This document shows, piece by piece, positions 6,891 through 15,268 of a stretch of 64,000 nucleotides of DNA (positions within the stretch are counted from its first letter, which is position 1; every line of letters starts with the position of its first letter). A program made the translations under genes and the position numbers. The stretch spans positions 462,313-526,312 of the forward strand of contig NZ_SMAO01000003.1 of NCBI RefSeq assembly GCF_004342175.1, in the 5' to 3' direction. Below the pieces are notes generated by a model that was not told where the DNA came from, did no database searches, and saw nothing but the letters and a program-made list of their open reading frames with translations. The stretch comes from Thiobaca trueperi (GTDB taxonomy: Bacteria > Pseudomonadota > Gammaproteobacteria > Chromatiales > Chromatiaceae).

Positions 6891-8942
6891 ATGAAAAATC
6901 CATCCCGATTGTCGCATGTTCGCAATATCGGGGTCGCCGCTCATGTGGATGCCGGCAAGACCACGCTCACCGAGCGCATCCTCTTCTACACCGGCGCCTC
7001 CTACAAGATTGGCGAGGTGCATGATGGCGCAGCCCACATGGACTATCTGGCTGAGGAACAGCGCCACGGCATCACCATCACCGCCGCCGTCACCAAAGCG
7101 CCCTGGCGCGACCATCTGCTGCAACTCATCGATACCCCCGGCCATGTCGATTTCACCATCGAGGTGGAGCGCGCCATGCGGGTGCTGGACGGCTGCATTC
7201 TGGTCCTGGACGGGGTGCGCGGGGTTGAGCCGCAGACCGAGACGGTCTGGCGTCAACGCTCGCACTTCAAGCTGCCGACGCTCTTTTTCGTCAACAAGAT
7301 GGACCGTCCGGGCGCGGATTTCGTCCGCTCGCTGGCAGCCATCAGGCAGCGTCTCAAGACAGAGCCGGCACCGATTACCGTGCCCGTCATGGAGTTGGGC
7401 GGCGTGGTCCATTTGATCGATCAAACCCTGATTCGTTTCACCGGCGAACAGGGCGAAATGGTCATCGTCGAACCCTGCCCCGATCCGCTCTGGGTGTCGC
7501 TGGCCGACCTGCGCGAGTCCCTGCTGCTGGCGGCGGCGGAGATTGATGACGAGCTGGCGGAGTGCGTCCTGGCGAATGAAGCGCCTGCACCCGAGGCGCT
7601 GCGCACGGCCATCCGCCGGGGGACGCTCGCCGGTCTGCTTTGTCCCTGTTATGGCGGCAGCGCACTGCGCAATCTGGGGGTGCAACCACTCCTGGATGGG
7701 GTTCTGGATTTCCTGCCCGCGCCCCTGGATCGGCCACCAGCCATCGCTGACCTGCCCGATGGCGCTCAGGAAAGCATCCACATGAGCAACGATGGGCCGC
7801 TGGCTGCACTGGCCTTCAAGGTGCAGCTCTGGGAGGGTCGCCGTCATGTCTTCGCACGACTCTACCGGGGCGTCCTCAAGCCGGGCGACACCGTGGAATT
7901 CCGCACCGGCGATGGCCGGCTCCAGCACGAACAGGTCGCGCGCCTCTTCGAGGTGGACGCGGGCAAAAAAACCAGGCTCGATCAGGCCGAGGCGGGTCAG
8001 ATCGTGCTCCTGGCCGGATTACGCTTCGCCGCTACCGGTGACACGCTCTGTACGCCCGGTCATGTCCTGAATCTGGAGCGCATTGCGACCCACGCCCCGG
8101 TGCTCGGACTGGCCATTGAGCCGGCTGCGGGTACCGACGAGGACAAACTGCTGGAGATCCTGCACAAGGTTCAGCAGGAAGACCCGACCCTGCGCGTCGA
8201 GGAAGACCCCGAAACCGGACAGCGTCTGCTGCGAGGGATGGGTGAGCTGCACTTACAGATCGTGCTCGAACGCCTGGAGCGCGAATTTGGACTCCAGGTC
8301 CGCAGCGGTCGCCCCGCCGTTGCCGTGCGCGAGACCATCCGTCGCGCCGCCCGCGCCGACGCGCTGTTCGCCCCGCCGCCGATATCCGATCCGCGCCAGC
8401 CGGATCGGATGGCGCGCGTCACAGTCGCGCTGGAGCCCCTGTCGCGTGGTGCAGGCGAGCGGATTCTGCTCAAGCCTCAGATTCTGCCGACGGGCAGCGA
8501 ACTGACTCCCGCGCAGTCGCACGCCATTGAAGAGGCGATCAAAGGCGCGCTCGCCTCCGGCCCACTGCAAGGGGCGCAGGTTCTGGATCTGCTGGTCGAG
8601 GTCATCGAGGTCGAACTCTTCGGCCAGGGCTCGACGCTGGAAGTGCTGGCCGCCGCTGCCGGCAAGGCAATGCGTCAGGCGCTGGAGTCGGCCCAGCCCG
8701 CACTCATGCATCCCATCATGCGGGTCGAAGTGGTGGCGCCCGAGGTCAGTCTCGGCGTCGTTCTGGGCGATCTACAGGCCCGTCAGGCCATCATTCAGGA
8801 CACCGCGCCGCATGGCGATCAGGTCGCCATCCAGCTTGAGGCCGCGCTGGATACCCTGCTTGGATACACCACCAGCCTGCGCAGCCTGACCCAGGGCCGG
8901 GGGCAGTTCAGCATGGAATTTGACCGCTTCGATCTCTGTTAA
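6891..8942 (+). CDS. Elongation factor G paralogue (translational GTPase)
   Basis: EF-G-family GTPase (683 aa) acting on the ribosome. It has G1 AHVDAGKTT (about 17-25), switch region RHGITITAA, G3 DTPGH, G4 NKMD, then domains II-V (RGMGELHLQIVLERLEREFG in domain III and a C-terminal elongation-factor fold). It is about 20 residues shorter than canonical FusA and does not sit in a str operon (no rpsL, rpsG or tuf nearby), so it is probably an EF-G2-type paralogue. Its role cannot be told from sequence. The start ATG at 6891 has no clear Shine-Dalgarno. It is divergent from the L,D-transpeptidase with a 43-bp gap. Its TAA stop lies in the left end of repeat copy C. Confidence 0.85.
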   Translation: MKNPSRLSHVRNIGVAAHVDAGKTTLTERILFYTGASYKIGEVHDGAAHMDYLAEEQRHGITITAAVTKAPWRDHLLQLIDTPGHVDFTIEVERAMRVLDGCILVLDGVRGVEPQTETVWRQRSHFKLPTLFFVNKMDRPGADFVRSLAAIRQRLKTEPAPITVPVMELGGVVHLIDQTLIRFTGEQGEMVIVEPCPDPLWVSLADLRESLLLAAAEIDDELAECVLANEAPAPEALRTAIRRGTLAGLLCPCYGGSALRNLGVQPLLDGVLDFLPAPLDRPPAIADLPDGAQESIHMSNDGPLAALAFKVQLWEGRRHVFARLYRGVLKPGDTVEFRTGDGRLQHEQVARLFEVDAGKKTRLDQAEAGQIVLLAGLRFAATGDTLCTPGHVLNLERIATHAPVLGLAIEPAAGTDEDKLLEILHKVQQEDPTLRVEEDPETGQRLLRGMGELHLQIVLERLEREFGLQVRSGRPAVAVRETIRRAARADALFAPPPISDPRQPDRMARVTVALEPLSRGAGERILLKPQILPTGSELTPAQSHAIEEAIKGALASGPLQGAQVLDLLVEVIEVELFGQGSTLEVLAAAAGKAMRQALESAQPALMHPIMRVEVVAPEVSLGVVLGDLQARQAIIQDTAPHGDQVAIQLEAALDTLLGYTTSLRSLTQGRGQFSMEFDRFDLC

Positions 8943-9025
8943 ATCGCGCCCAGTACGGTATGCGATGTTTTTGGCTTGAACAGACCTTGGCGGCATCGAC
9001 AATTATCGGAGCTGGAGCGATTTAA
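8939..9025 (+). repeat. 87-bp TIR repeat, copy C
   Basis: Begins TTAAATCGCGCCCAGTACGG and ends GGAGCGATTTAA. It supplies the TAA stop of the EF-G-like gene. A 21-bp AT-rich spacer follows, then a lone terminus-like TTAAACTGCGTC at 9047-9058 that overlaps the stop of the convergent diguanylate cyclase gene. Confidence 0.8.
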
Positions 9026-9056
9026 GATATTAAATAATATGAAATTTTAAACTGCG

Positions 9057-10091
9057 TCACGCCGACTCACCCCAGGTGATGACGCAGTTGCGCCCGTTGT
9101 GCTTGGCGCGATAAAGCGCGACATCGGCGCGTTCGACCAGCTTCTGGGCCGTTTCGCCTTCGCGTGCCTGCGCCAGTCCAATCGAAACGGTGACGCTGCC
9201 AATCACTTCGGTCGAATTTTTGCGCTTGAGGCGGAGCGCCGACACTTTCTGCCGCAGCGTCTCGGCAAGAGCACGCGCGACGGCTGCCCGATCATTGACG
9301 ATCACGGCGAATTCCTCGCCGCCGTAGCGTGCCACAAAGACGGTTTCGGTCTGAAATCCGGCCAGGATTCCGCCAACGATTTCCAGAATCCGATCCCCCA
9401 TCTGATGACCATAGGTGTCATTGCATTGCTTGAAATGATCCAGGTCCAGCAAGAGCAGGCAGGTTGGCTCATCGGTCATGCTGAGTGATTGATCAAGCGC
9501 ATCGTCGAAGGCGCGCCGATTGGCGATCCTGGTCAATGAATCGATGCGTGCGCTGCGCTGGCTTTCTTCCAGTTCCTTTCTGAGATGCTCAACTTCGATT
9601 CTGGCCGATTGCAGCTCGACCTGAAATTCCTGATTCAGATTTTCAACGGTGGTGGTATCGGCAAGCAACTGGGTGAGGGCATCACGAATGCGATCCGAAT
9701 CGACCGCCATATCAAAAACATCCATGGCCTCTTTTAAGGTCTCGCCATATTTTTGCGTTCCCTTCACATTTTTGGAAACCGCCTGCGCCAGTTGAGCCAC
9801 GATATTGACAAGCAGGTTCTGGATGTCAGGACTGTTGGGCAGATAATTCCTGATAAAGAACTCGAAGAAAAGCCATTCGCTTTTTTCATGGTCATATAAG
9901 CCCGGGCCGGGAAACTGCTCAAGCAGCGCCTCGCTGAGTTCGGGATGCTGATTCTGGACGTGCACATACCACAAGGCATAATTATGCGGAGTGGGTGGAA
10001 TCTGGCGCTGGATCATCAATGGCACAGCCATCCGCAGATATTCGGAAGAGGCGCTCAGATCTTCCGGAAATTCGATCTTTTTGACCGTCAT
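9057..10091 (-). CDS. Diguanylate cyclase (GGDEF)
   Basis: Cytoplasmic GGDEF protein of 344 aa that would make cyclic di-GMP from two GTP. The N-terminal half (about 1-165) has no transmembrane helix and resembles the helical sensory region found before many GGDEF domains, with a coiled-coil-like stretch before the catalytic domain (QSARIEVEHLRKELEESQRS). The GGDEF domain begins with DSLTRIANRRAFD near 180, and the active motif is RYGGEEF near 265. The RxxD inhibitory site five residues upstream is absent, so product inhibition at that site is not expected. Transcribed alone; its stop lies in a repeat terminus. Confidence 0.9.
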   Translation of the reverse strand: MTVKKIEFPEDLSASSEYLRMAVPLMIQRQIPPTPHNYALWYVHVQNQHPELSEALLEQFPGPGLYDHEKSEWLFFEFFIRNYLPNSPDIQNLLVNIVAQLAQAVSKNVKGTQKYGETLKEAMDVFDMAVDSDRIRDALTQLLADTTTVENLNQEFQVELQSARIEVEHLRKELEESQRSARIDSLTRIANRRAFDDALDQSLSMTDEPTCLLLLDLDHFKQCNDTYGHQMGDRILEIVGGILAGFQTETVFVARYGGEEFAVIVNDRAAVARALAETLRQKVSALRLKRKNSTEVIGSVTVSIGLAQAREGETAQKLVERADVALYRAKHNGRNCVITWGESA

Positions 10092-10282
10092 AGCTCATCG
10101 CTCGCCTGGATACCATCGATTGCGGGACCGATGGCGGAAACCGGCGCCGGCCTTCGGTCAGAGCCCATGATATTCGATGATCCAGCAAGCGTCAGGTCGG
10201 AATGTGTGGCGTCCGCACCAGACGGCACGCAGACCTGGATTTGTATGAGATGGAGGGAGAGTCTGGCGCGGACTGACACCGC

Positions 10283-10304
10283 GCCGCCCGGCTGGCCGGG
10301 CGGC
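10283..10304. terminator. GC-rich hairpin downstream of small membrane protein gene
   Basis: GCCGCCCGGC and GCCGGGCGGC form a 10-bp palindrome with a 2-nt centre, about 22 bp after the minus-strand gene ending at 10327. No T-run follows, so factor-independent termination is uncertain. Confidence 0.4.
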
Positions 10305-10326
10305 GTCCAGGCAGGGTGCCATGAAA

Positions 10327-10497
10327 TCAGGATTTGTCAGCGCCCTGATCCTCACTGGATGCAGGCGTCTTCTCGTCTGATTCGGGCTCTTTACTGCCAG
10401 TGCCGCGCCCGGAGGTCGAAAACTGATAGTAAACCAGCCAGCCGACAAGCCCCAGAAACACAAAGATTTCAATCGCCATCAATGAGCCTTTTTCCAT
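10327..10497 (-). CDS. Small single-pass membrane protein, unknown function
   Basis: Predicted 56-residue protein: a hydrophobic segment near the N-terminus (MAIEIFVFLGLVGWLVYYQF, about residues 7-26), then a polar, acidic tail (TGSKEPESDEKTPASSED). The ATG at 10497 has GGAG 8 nt upstream; the longer in-frame start at 10590 has no such support. I do not recognise a family. It lies between the diguanylate cyclase and the PHA locus and is not obviously part of either. Confidence 0.6.
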   Translation of the reverse strand: MEKGSLMAIEIFVFLGLVGWLVYYQFSTSGRGTGSKEPESDEKTPASSEDQGADKS

Positions 10498-10620
10498 CGC
10501 CGGATCTCCGTAAACGTGAAGAAGCCAAGAAGCCGTGCCAGGCGATGCCTGACGACTGACTCTGGGTTGGGCTCTGTGCGGCGATTGCAACCGTATGGCG
10601 AAAGCGGTTGCGCTGAAGAC

Positions 10621-10647
10621 AAAAAAAGCCCGGCGGGGTGCCGGGCT
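10621..10647 (-). terminator. Rho-independent terminator after phaB
   Basis: On the minus strand, AGCCCGGC and GCCGGGCT form an 8-bp stem with a 5-nt loop, followed by seven T residues. It lies about 90 bp downstream of the phaB stop and closes the phaA-side PHA genes. Confidence 0.88.
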
Positions 10648-10733
10648 GGAAACGTCTCATGATGAGAGAGACGAGGAGGACTCGGTAAAAATCCTGGGCT
10701 GTCAGGCTTGTCTGCGCCTGATCGGCCGCTGTC

Positions 10734-11474
10734 TTAGTGCATGAACAGCCCGCCGTTCACTGGCAGATTGGCGCCGGTCACATAGGCGCTTTCGTCGCCG
10801 GCCAGGAAGGCGATGGCGGCGGCAATTTCTTCGGGCCTGGCCATGCGGCGCATCGGAATGCCGCTGATGATGCCGTTGCGGATGGTGTCATCCATCGCCA
10901 GGGTCATCGCGGTCTCGACATAGCCGGGCGAGATGGTGTTGACGGTCACGCCTTTGGCCGCGCCTTCCTGGGCCAGCGCCATGGTGAAACCGTGCATGCC
11001 GGCCTTGGCGGCTGAATAGTTGGCCTGACCGAACTGGCCGCGCTGTCCGTTGACCGACGAGATGTTGATGATGCGTCCAAAACCGCGCTCCAGCATGCCT
11101 TCCCAGACCTGACGGGTGACATTGAAGACGCTGTTCAGATTGACCGCGATCACGGCGTTCCAGTGTGCGGCCTCCATCTTTCTGAAGGTCTTGTCGCGGG
11201 TGATGCCAGCGCAGTTGACAAGGATGTCGATCTGACCGTACTGGTCGGTGATCTCCTTCACCAGCCGTGCGCTGTCTTCGAACGAGGACACGTCGGCGGA
11301 GATGGTCGCGATGTTCAGACCCTCAGCGGCCCGTTCCTTCTTCCAGGTCTCGGCGATCTCCGCCTCGGACGGATGATGATTCGCCACCACGGTGCAGCCA
11401 TCGTTAGTCAGGCGCGTGCAGATTGCGGTGCCGATACCACCAATGCCGCCGGTGACGAGTGCAATACGTGCCAT
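10734..11474 (-). CDS. phaB: Acetoacetyl-CoA reductase
   Basis: NADPH-dependent short-chain dehydrogenase that reduces acetoacetyl-CoA to (R)-3-hydroxybutyryl-CoA, the monomer for PHB. It has 246 aa, the usual length. The Rossmann motif TGGIGGIGTAI is near residue 8. The catalytic Ser and Tyr are in NISSVNGQRGQFGQANYSAAKAG, with YSAAK as YxxxK. The chosen ATG at 11474 gives MARIALVTGG and has GGGGGAT upstream; the longer reading frame to 11540 is not homologous. It is the last gene of the minus-strand PHA group, separated from phaP by a hairpin. Confidence 0.95.
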   Translation of the reverse strand: MARIALVTGGIGGIGTAICTRLTNDGCTVVANHHPSEAEIAETWKKERAAEGLNIATISADVSSFEDSARLVKEITDQYGQIDILVNCAGITRDKTFRKMEAAHWNAVIAVNLNSVFNVTRQVWEGMLERGFGRIINISSVNGQRGQFGQANYSAAKAGMHGFTMALAQEGAAKGVTVNTISPGYVETAMTLAMDDTIRNGIISGIPMRRMARPEEIAAAIAFLAGDESAYVTGANLPVNGGLFMH

Positions 11475-11564
11475 ATCTTTATCCCCCAAAGTTTTTGTTG
11501 TCGTGAGTTTGATCAAACATGCAAGGCAATTGTCGAGCAATCATGCGGGGCGGAATCGCCACCT

Positions 11565-11607
11565 CTATTTGCCATGACTCCCGTATCCTGGGGGTCATGG
11601 CAAATAG
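11565..11607. other. Long hairpin between phaP and phaB
   Basis: CTATTTGCCATGAC and GTCATGGCAAATAG form a perfect 14-bp inverted repeat, with three or four further pairs inside. It lies between phaP (stop 11643) and phaB (start 11474). It may limit read-through or stabilise the phaP message, which would let phasin be made in excess of the reductase. It lacks a long T-run on the minus strand. Confidence 0.6.
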
Positions 11608-11642
11608 CAGTCCATCCCTGGACCGCCGGAGACAGAGGCTGC

Positions 11643-12008
11643 TTAGGCCGCTGCGACATTCTTGCGCAAATCGGCGGTGATTTCAGCCGTATTTTTATCG
11701 AACCAGGCACGGTAGTCATCGCGTGCTTCGCCGACCATCTGGATGGTGGCCTTGCCTTCGGCCACGACACGCTCGCTCAGCTCTTTGGACGCATCGGCCT
11801 GGCCCTTGAAGAACTCGTTGTAGCCCTTGGCTTCAGTGGCGAGCTTGAAGATGCGGACAGCGTGGTCGGTGTAGAGGGTGATGGCGTCAACCTGACGTGC
11901 GGCCAGTTTCTCGAACAGACGAACATTGAGTTCGCCGAGGCTGGCAACGCGCTCAATGCCCTTGCTGGTCAGTTCGTTGACGACTTTCAGTGAATCGTTC
12001 TTGCTCAT
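11643..12008 (-). CDS. phaP: Phasin, PHA granule-associated protein
   Basis: 121-residue phasin of the Phasin_2 type that coats PHA granules. It is almost entirely helical and amphipathic, with FEKLAARQVDAITLYTDHAVRI, then YNEFFKGQADASKELSERVV and RDDYRAWFDKNTAEI. The start at 12008 (MSKNDSLKVV) has GGAG 8 nt upstream. It matches the position of ORF4 in the A. vinosum PHA locus. It has its own promoter at 12053-12081, overlapped by a TGC-rich palindrome that is a likely PhaR operator. Confidence 0.9.
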   Translation of the reverse strand: MSKNDSLKVVNELTSKGIERVASLGELNVRLFEKLAARQVDAITLYTDHAVRIFKLATEAKGYNEFFKGQADASKELSERVVAEGKATIQMVGEARDDYRAWFDKNTAEITADLRKNVAAA

Positions 12009-12025
12009 GGGAAGTCTCCAGATGT

Positions 12026-12056
12026 TTGTGCAGTGCAGCAATGTTGCATTGCACAA
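12026..12056. promoter_or_regulatory. 31-bp TGC-rich palindrome, candidate PhaR operator
   Basis: The left arm TTGTGCAGTGCAGCA and right arm TGTTGCATTGCACAA are near-perfect inverted repeats centred at 12041. The palindrome overlaps the -10 box of the phaP promoter, where a repressor would block transcription. PhaR repressors are known to bind TGC-rich sites, and phaR is the next gene upstream. A related site lies before phaE at 14021-14036. Confidence 0.65.
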
Positions 12057-12081
12057 TAATCGTCTCGCTGCGTCTGGTCAA
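12053..12081 (-). promoter_or_regulatory. phaP sigma70 promoter
   Basis: On the minus strand, TTGACC (12081-12076) and TATTGT (12058-12053) are separated by exactly 17 bp, about 45 bp before the phaP start. The -10 box is part of the candidate PhaR operator. Confidence 0.6.
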
Positions 12082-12124
12082 GTGCGAATTCGCTATTCTT
12101 TCGATTGAATCCGTCAAGGCAGAA

Positions 12125-12610
12125 TCAGGATGATTCGTTGCTCTTCTGCTGACGGTCCTGACGATCGCCGCCCAGATCGAAACCGGCCGCGCGCATGAAC
12201 TCATCCTGGAAATCCGCCCAGATCTCGACGTTTTTCTGGGTCAGACGGGTCATGGTATCGAATGGGGTTTCGGTCCAGGATTGGGTCATTTCCTGCTGCT
12301 GCTTGGCAAAGAGATCAAGCGACGCCTCCAGATAGCGGGCGAACATGCCCTGGAGCGTCCCGCCATAAAAGCGGATGATCTGGGACAGCATGGCCGCGCT
12401 GAAGAGCGGATCGCTGCCTGCTTCCTCCTCCAGCATGATCTGGAGCAGGATGGAGCGGGTAATGTCGCTGTCGTTGGCGGCATCGACAACCTTGAAGGTC
12501 GCACAGTTCATCACCAGTTCGCGCACGTCCGAGAGGGTGATATAGCGGCTGACTTCGGTATCGTACAGGCGGCGATTCGGGTATTTTTTGATGATACGCT
12601 CGCTTTTCAT
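12125..12610 (-). CDS. phaR: PHA synthesis regulator PhaR
   Basis: DNA- and PHA-binding repressor of phasin and PHA genes (161 aa). The N-terminal PHB/PHA accumulation regulator domain starts at once with IKKYPNRRLYDTEVSRYITL, its hallmark. A second repeated segment follows, with LLQIMLEEEAGSDPLFS and GGTLQGMFARYLE. The C-terminus is charged and variable. ATG at 12610 is chosen because the family motif begins there; the upstream in-frame extension is Arg-rich and unlike the family. It corresponds to ORF5 of the A. vinosum locus. By analogy, when granules are absent it would repress phaP, and free polymer would titrate it away. Confidence 0.92.
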   Translation of the reverse strand: MKSERIIKKYPNRRLYDTEVSRYITLSDVRELVMNCATFKVVDAANDSDITRSILLQIMLEEEAGSDPLFSAAMLSQIIRFYGGTLQGMFARYLEASLDLFAKQQQEMTQSWTETPFDTMTRLTQKNVEIWADFQDEFMRAAGFDLGGDRQDRQQKSNESS

Positions 12611-12662
12611 GGCACCTGCACCTGGATGAACGTAGTCAAGCACATAGGTCGCCCGTGCGCGT

Positions 12663-12692
12663 GCGCCTCGCCGGCGTAAGCCAGCGAGGCGC
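12663..12692. other. Hairpin between phaA and phaR
   Basis: GCGCCTCGC and GCGAGGCGC form a 9-bp stem enclosing a smaller GGC-GTAA-GCC stem-loop. It lies in the 140-bp phaA-phaR gap and may set their relative expression. Confidence 0.5.
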
Positions 12693-12750
12693 GAGGCGCG
12701 AGATAACCGAGCAGAATCAGTTGACAACGGATTCTCCGGTTGTTCAGGCG

Positions 12751-13935
12751 TCAGAGACGTTCGACCGCCAGGGCAACGCCCTGGCCACCGCCGATGCAGA
12801 GGGTGGCGAGTCCCTTTTTCGCATCGCGCTTCTGCATTTCATGGAGCAGCGTCACCAGCACCCGCGCGCCGGAGGCGCCGATGGGATGGCCGATGGCAAT
12901 GGCGCCGCCGTTGACATTGACCTTGGAGAGATCCCAGCCCATGTCCTGATTGACCGACATCGCCTGCGCCGCGAAGGCTTCGTTGGCCTCGATCAGATCC
13001 AGGTCGGCAGGTGTCCAGCCGGCTTTCTCCAAGCACTGAGTGGAGGCCGGGATGGGGCCGGTTCCCATGATGGCTGGATCCACGCCCGCGCTGGCAAAGG
13101 CCACCAGACGGGCCATCGGTGTCAGGCCCAGCTCCTTCGCCTTGGATTCCTTCATGACGATGACCATCGCAGCGCCATCGTTGATGCCCGAGGCATTGCC
13201 GGCAGTCACGGTGCCTTCCTTGTCAAAGGCCGGGCGGAGCTTGCCCAGCGTTTCCGCCGTGGTGCCGGGACGCGGGAATTCGTCGGTGTCGAAAACCAGC
13301 GGATCACCCTTCCGTTGGGGAATGATGACGGGGATGATCTCGTCGGCAAAGCGGCCCGACTGGATGGCGGCTTCGGCCTTCTGCTGGGAAGCGGCGGCGA
13401 AGGCGTCCTGCGCCTCACGGGTGAAGCCGTACTGCTTGGCGATGTTCTCGGCGGTCGTCCCCATGTGATACTGGTTGAAGGCGTCCCAGAGACCATCGAC
13501 GATCATGGTGTCCTTCATCTGCCAGTCGCCCATGCGCTGTCCCTCACGCGAACGCGGCAGCACATGCGCCGACTGGCTCATGCTTTCCTGACCGCCGGCA
13601 ATGACGATGTCGGCATCGCCACAGGCGACGGCCTGCATCGCCAGATGAACCGCCTTGAGACCGCTGCCGCAGACCTTGTTGATCGTCATGGCCGGCACCT
13701 TCTGGGGTAGTCCGGCGTTGAGGGTCGTCTGACGAGCGGGGTTCTGGCCCACGCCGGCGGTCAGCACCTGACCGAGGATGACCTCGTCGATCTGCTCCGG
13801 TGCAATTCCGCTGCGTGTCAGCAGCGCCTTGAGCACGATGGCTCCCAGTTCGACCGCTGGCAGGGATGCTAAAGTGCCGCCGAAGGTGCCGACTGCTGTC
13901 CGGCCTGCATCGACGATGACGATATTCTCGCTCAT
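12751..13935 (-). CDS. phaA: Acetyl-CoA acetyltransferase (beta-ketothiolase)
   Basis: Biosynthetic thiolase (394 aa) condensing two acetyl-CoA to acetoacetyl-CoA, the first step of PHB synthesis. The acyl-accepting Cys is in [11 protein letters not shown] about residue 89. The catalytic His is in [10 protein letters not shown] near 350 and the second Cys in CIGGGQG near 380. Length matches PhaA/AtoB. ATG at 13935 has AGGA about 10 nt upstream. It is divergent from phaE over a 148-bp region containing the phaE-side TGC motif. Confidence 0.95.
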   Translation of the reverse strand: MSENIVIVDAGRTAVGTFGGTLASLPAVELGAIVLKALLTRSGIAPEQIDEVILGQVLTAGVGQNPARQTTLNAGLPQKVPAMTINKVCGSGLKAVHLAMQAVACGDADIVIAGGQESMSQSAHVLPRSREGQRMGDWQMKDTMIVDGLWDAFNQYHMGTTAENIAKQYGFTREAQDAFAAASQQKAEAAIQSGRFADEIIPVIIPQRKGDPLVFDTDEFPRPGTTAETLGKLRPAFDKEGTVTAGNASGINDGAAMVIVMKESKAKELGLTPMARLVAFASAGVDPAIMGTGPIPASTQCLEKAGWTPADLDLIEANEAFAAQAMSVNQDMGWDLSKVNVNGGAIAIGHPIGASGARVLVTLLHEMQKRDAKKGLATLCIGGGQGVALAVERL

Positions 13936-14020
13936 GGTGTGGCTGTCCTCATCTGTATGATACTTGGGAGGTGAAATCGCCCTATTGCTTGGGCTGACCG
14001 GAGCCGAATTCTACGCACCT

Positions 14021-14036
14021 TTGTTGCAGTGCACAA
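14021..14036. promoter_or_regulatory. TGC-rich motif before phaE, second candidate PhaR site
   Basis: TTGTTGCAGTGCACAA shares TGCAGTGCA and the CACAA flank with the phaP palindrome. It sits 48 bp upstream of phaE and could overlap a -35 region (TTGCAG). Confidence 0.45.
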
Positions 14037-14083
14037 ACCCACATGCTAAGTTTCGTTTAATTCAACGATCAGGAGGGCACGAA

Positions 14084-15160
14084 ATGAGTAATGAAACCAT
14101 CTTCAACGACGACTGGCTCCAATTGCAACGCAAATACTGGGACAACTGGGCCGAGATGAGTCGCAAGGCCATGGGTCTGGACAGCGGCGCCAAACTGACC
14201 GCGCCCTGGGAGGGATCGTTGGATCACTGGTGGAAGGCGTTGTCGCCCGGCGCGCCGGACGCCTCTCGTGCCTTTATGGAAAAGATGATTGAGCAGGGCA
14301 AATCCTTCTTCCGCATGGCCGAAACCTTCGCCTCGCAAGGCAGCGAGGGTTCCGCCGCGAACGGCCTCACCGTCTGGACCAAGGCGCTCGAAGAGATGCA
14401 GAAGCGCTTCACCGGCACCCTGGACGACAACGGCAATGCCTTGCAGCACCTGATGTCCTTCTGGGAACTGCCGCTCGACAACTGGCAGCGGATGGTGTCA
14501 TCCATGTCGCCGCTGCCCGGTGATTTCCTGCGCAACATGTCGCATCCTCAATTCAAGGACCACCTGGATCGCGCCCTGGCCGCGCCCGGACTCGGTTACA
14601 CCCGCGAAGAACAGGGTCGTTATCAGGATCTGATCCGCTGCTCCATTGAATACCAGGCGGCGATGAAGGACTACAACGATTTTTATTCCCGCCTCGGGAC
14701 GAAATCGATCGAACGTATGGGCAGCTATATCCAGGGCATCATCGACAGCGGCAAGCCCATCGATTCGGCCCGCGCGCTCTATGACAATTGGGTCGCCTGC
14801 TGCGAAGCCGTGTATGCTGAGGAAGTGGCGACAGCCGAATACGCGCAGATCCACGGTCATCTGGTCAATTCGCAAATGGCCTTCAAGAAACGCATGTCTG
14901 TCATGATGGACGAGCAATTGGGCGCGCTGAACATACCGGGCCGCTGCGAACTGCGCACCCTGGAGGATCGTCTCCAGGAGACCCGTCGTGAGAGCAAGCG
15001 GTTACGCCACAGTCTGCATGCGCTGGAGAAACAGGTCGCGACCCTCGCTGGTGAGACTCCGGCCAGCCCGCCGACCGCGCTCAAGGCGCCTGTACCAGCC
15101 GCCAAGGCCGCCACGCCCGCGCGTCGCAAGACCGCCGCCAAGCCCGGCTCGGACGACTGA
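14084..15160 (+). CDS. phaE: Class III PHA synthase subunit PhaE
   Basis: 358-residue accessory subunit that associates with and activates PhaC in class III PHA synthases. It has no catalytic triad. The N-terminus (MSNETIFNDDWLQLQRKYWDNW) and overall length match the A. vinosum protein (about 357 aa). The C-terminal part is a coiled coil (LEDRLQETRRESKRLRHSLHALEKQVATL, of which LRHSLHALEKQ is typical) with an Ala/Pro/Lys-rich tail. ATG at 14084 follows a strong AGGAGG at 7 nt. It is co-transcribed with phaC 108 bp downstream. Confidence 0.95.
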   Translation: MSNETIFNDDWLQLQRKYWDNWAEMSRKAMGLDSGAKLTAPWEGSLDHWWKALSPGAPDASRAFMEKMIEQGKSFFRMAETFASQGSEGSAANGLTVWTKALEEMQKRFTGTLDDNGNALQHLMSFWELPLDNWQRMVSSMSPLPGDFLRNMSHPQFKDHLDRALAAPGLGYTREEQGRYQDLIRCSIEYQAAMKDYNDFYSRLGTKSIERMGSYIQGIIDSGKPIDSARALYDNWVACCEAVYAEEVATAEYAQIHGHLVNSQMAFKKRMSVMMDEQLGALNIPGRCELRTLEDRLQETRRESKRLRHSLHALEKQVATLAGETPASPPTALKAPVPAAKAATPARRKTAAKPGSDD

Positions 15161-15268
15161 CGGGGCTGGTCATTCACAAGGCTTTTTGACCGACCTGTCC
15201 ACGTCCTGCCATCGTTCGAAACCTGGAACAGGTCGCTCAATTCAACGTACACCGCGAGGAAAGACATC

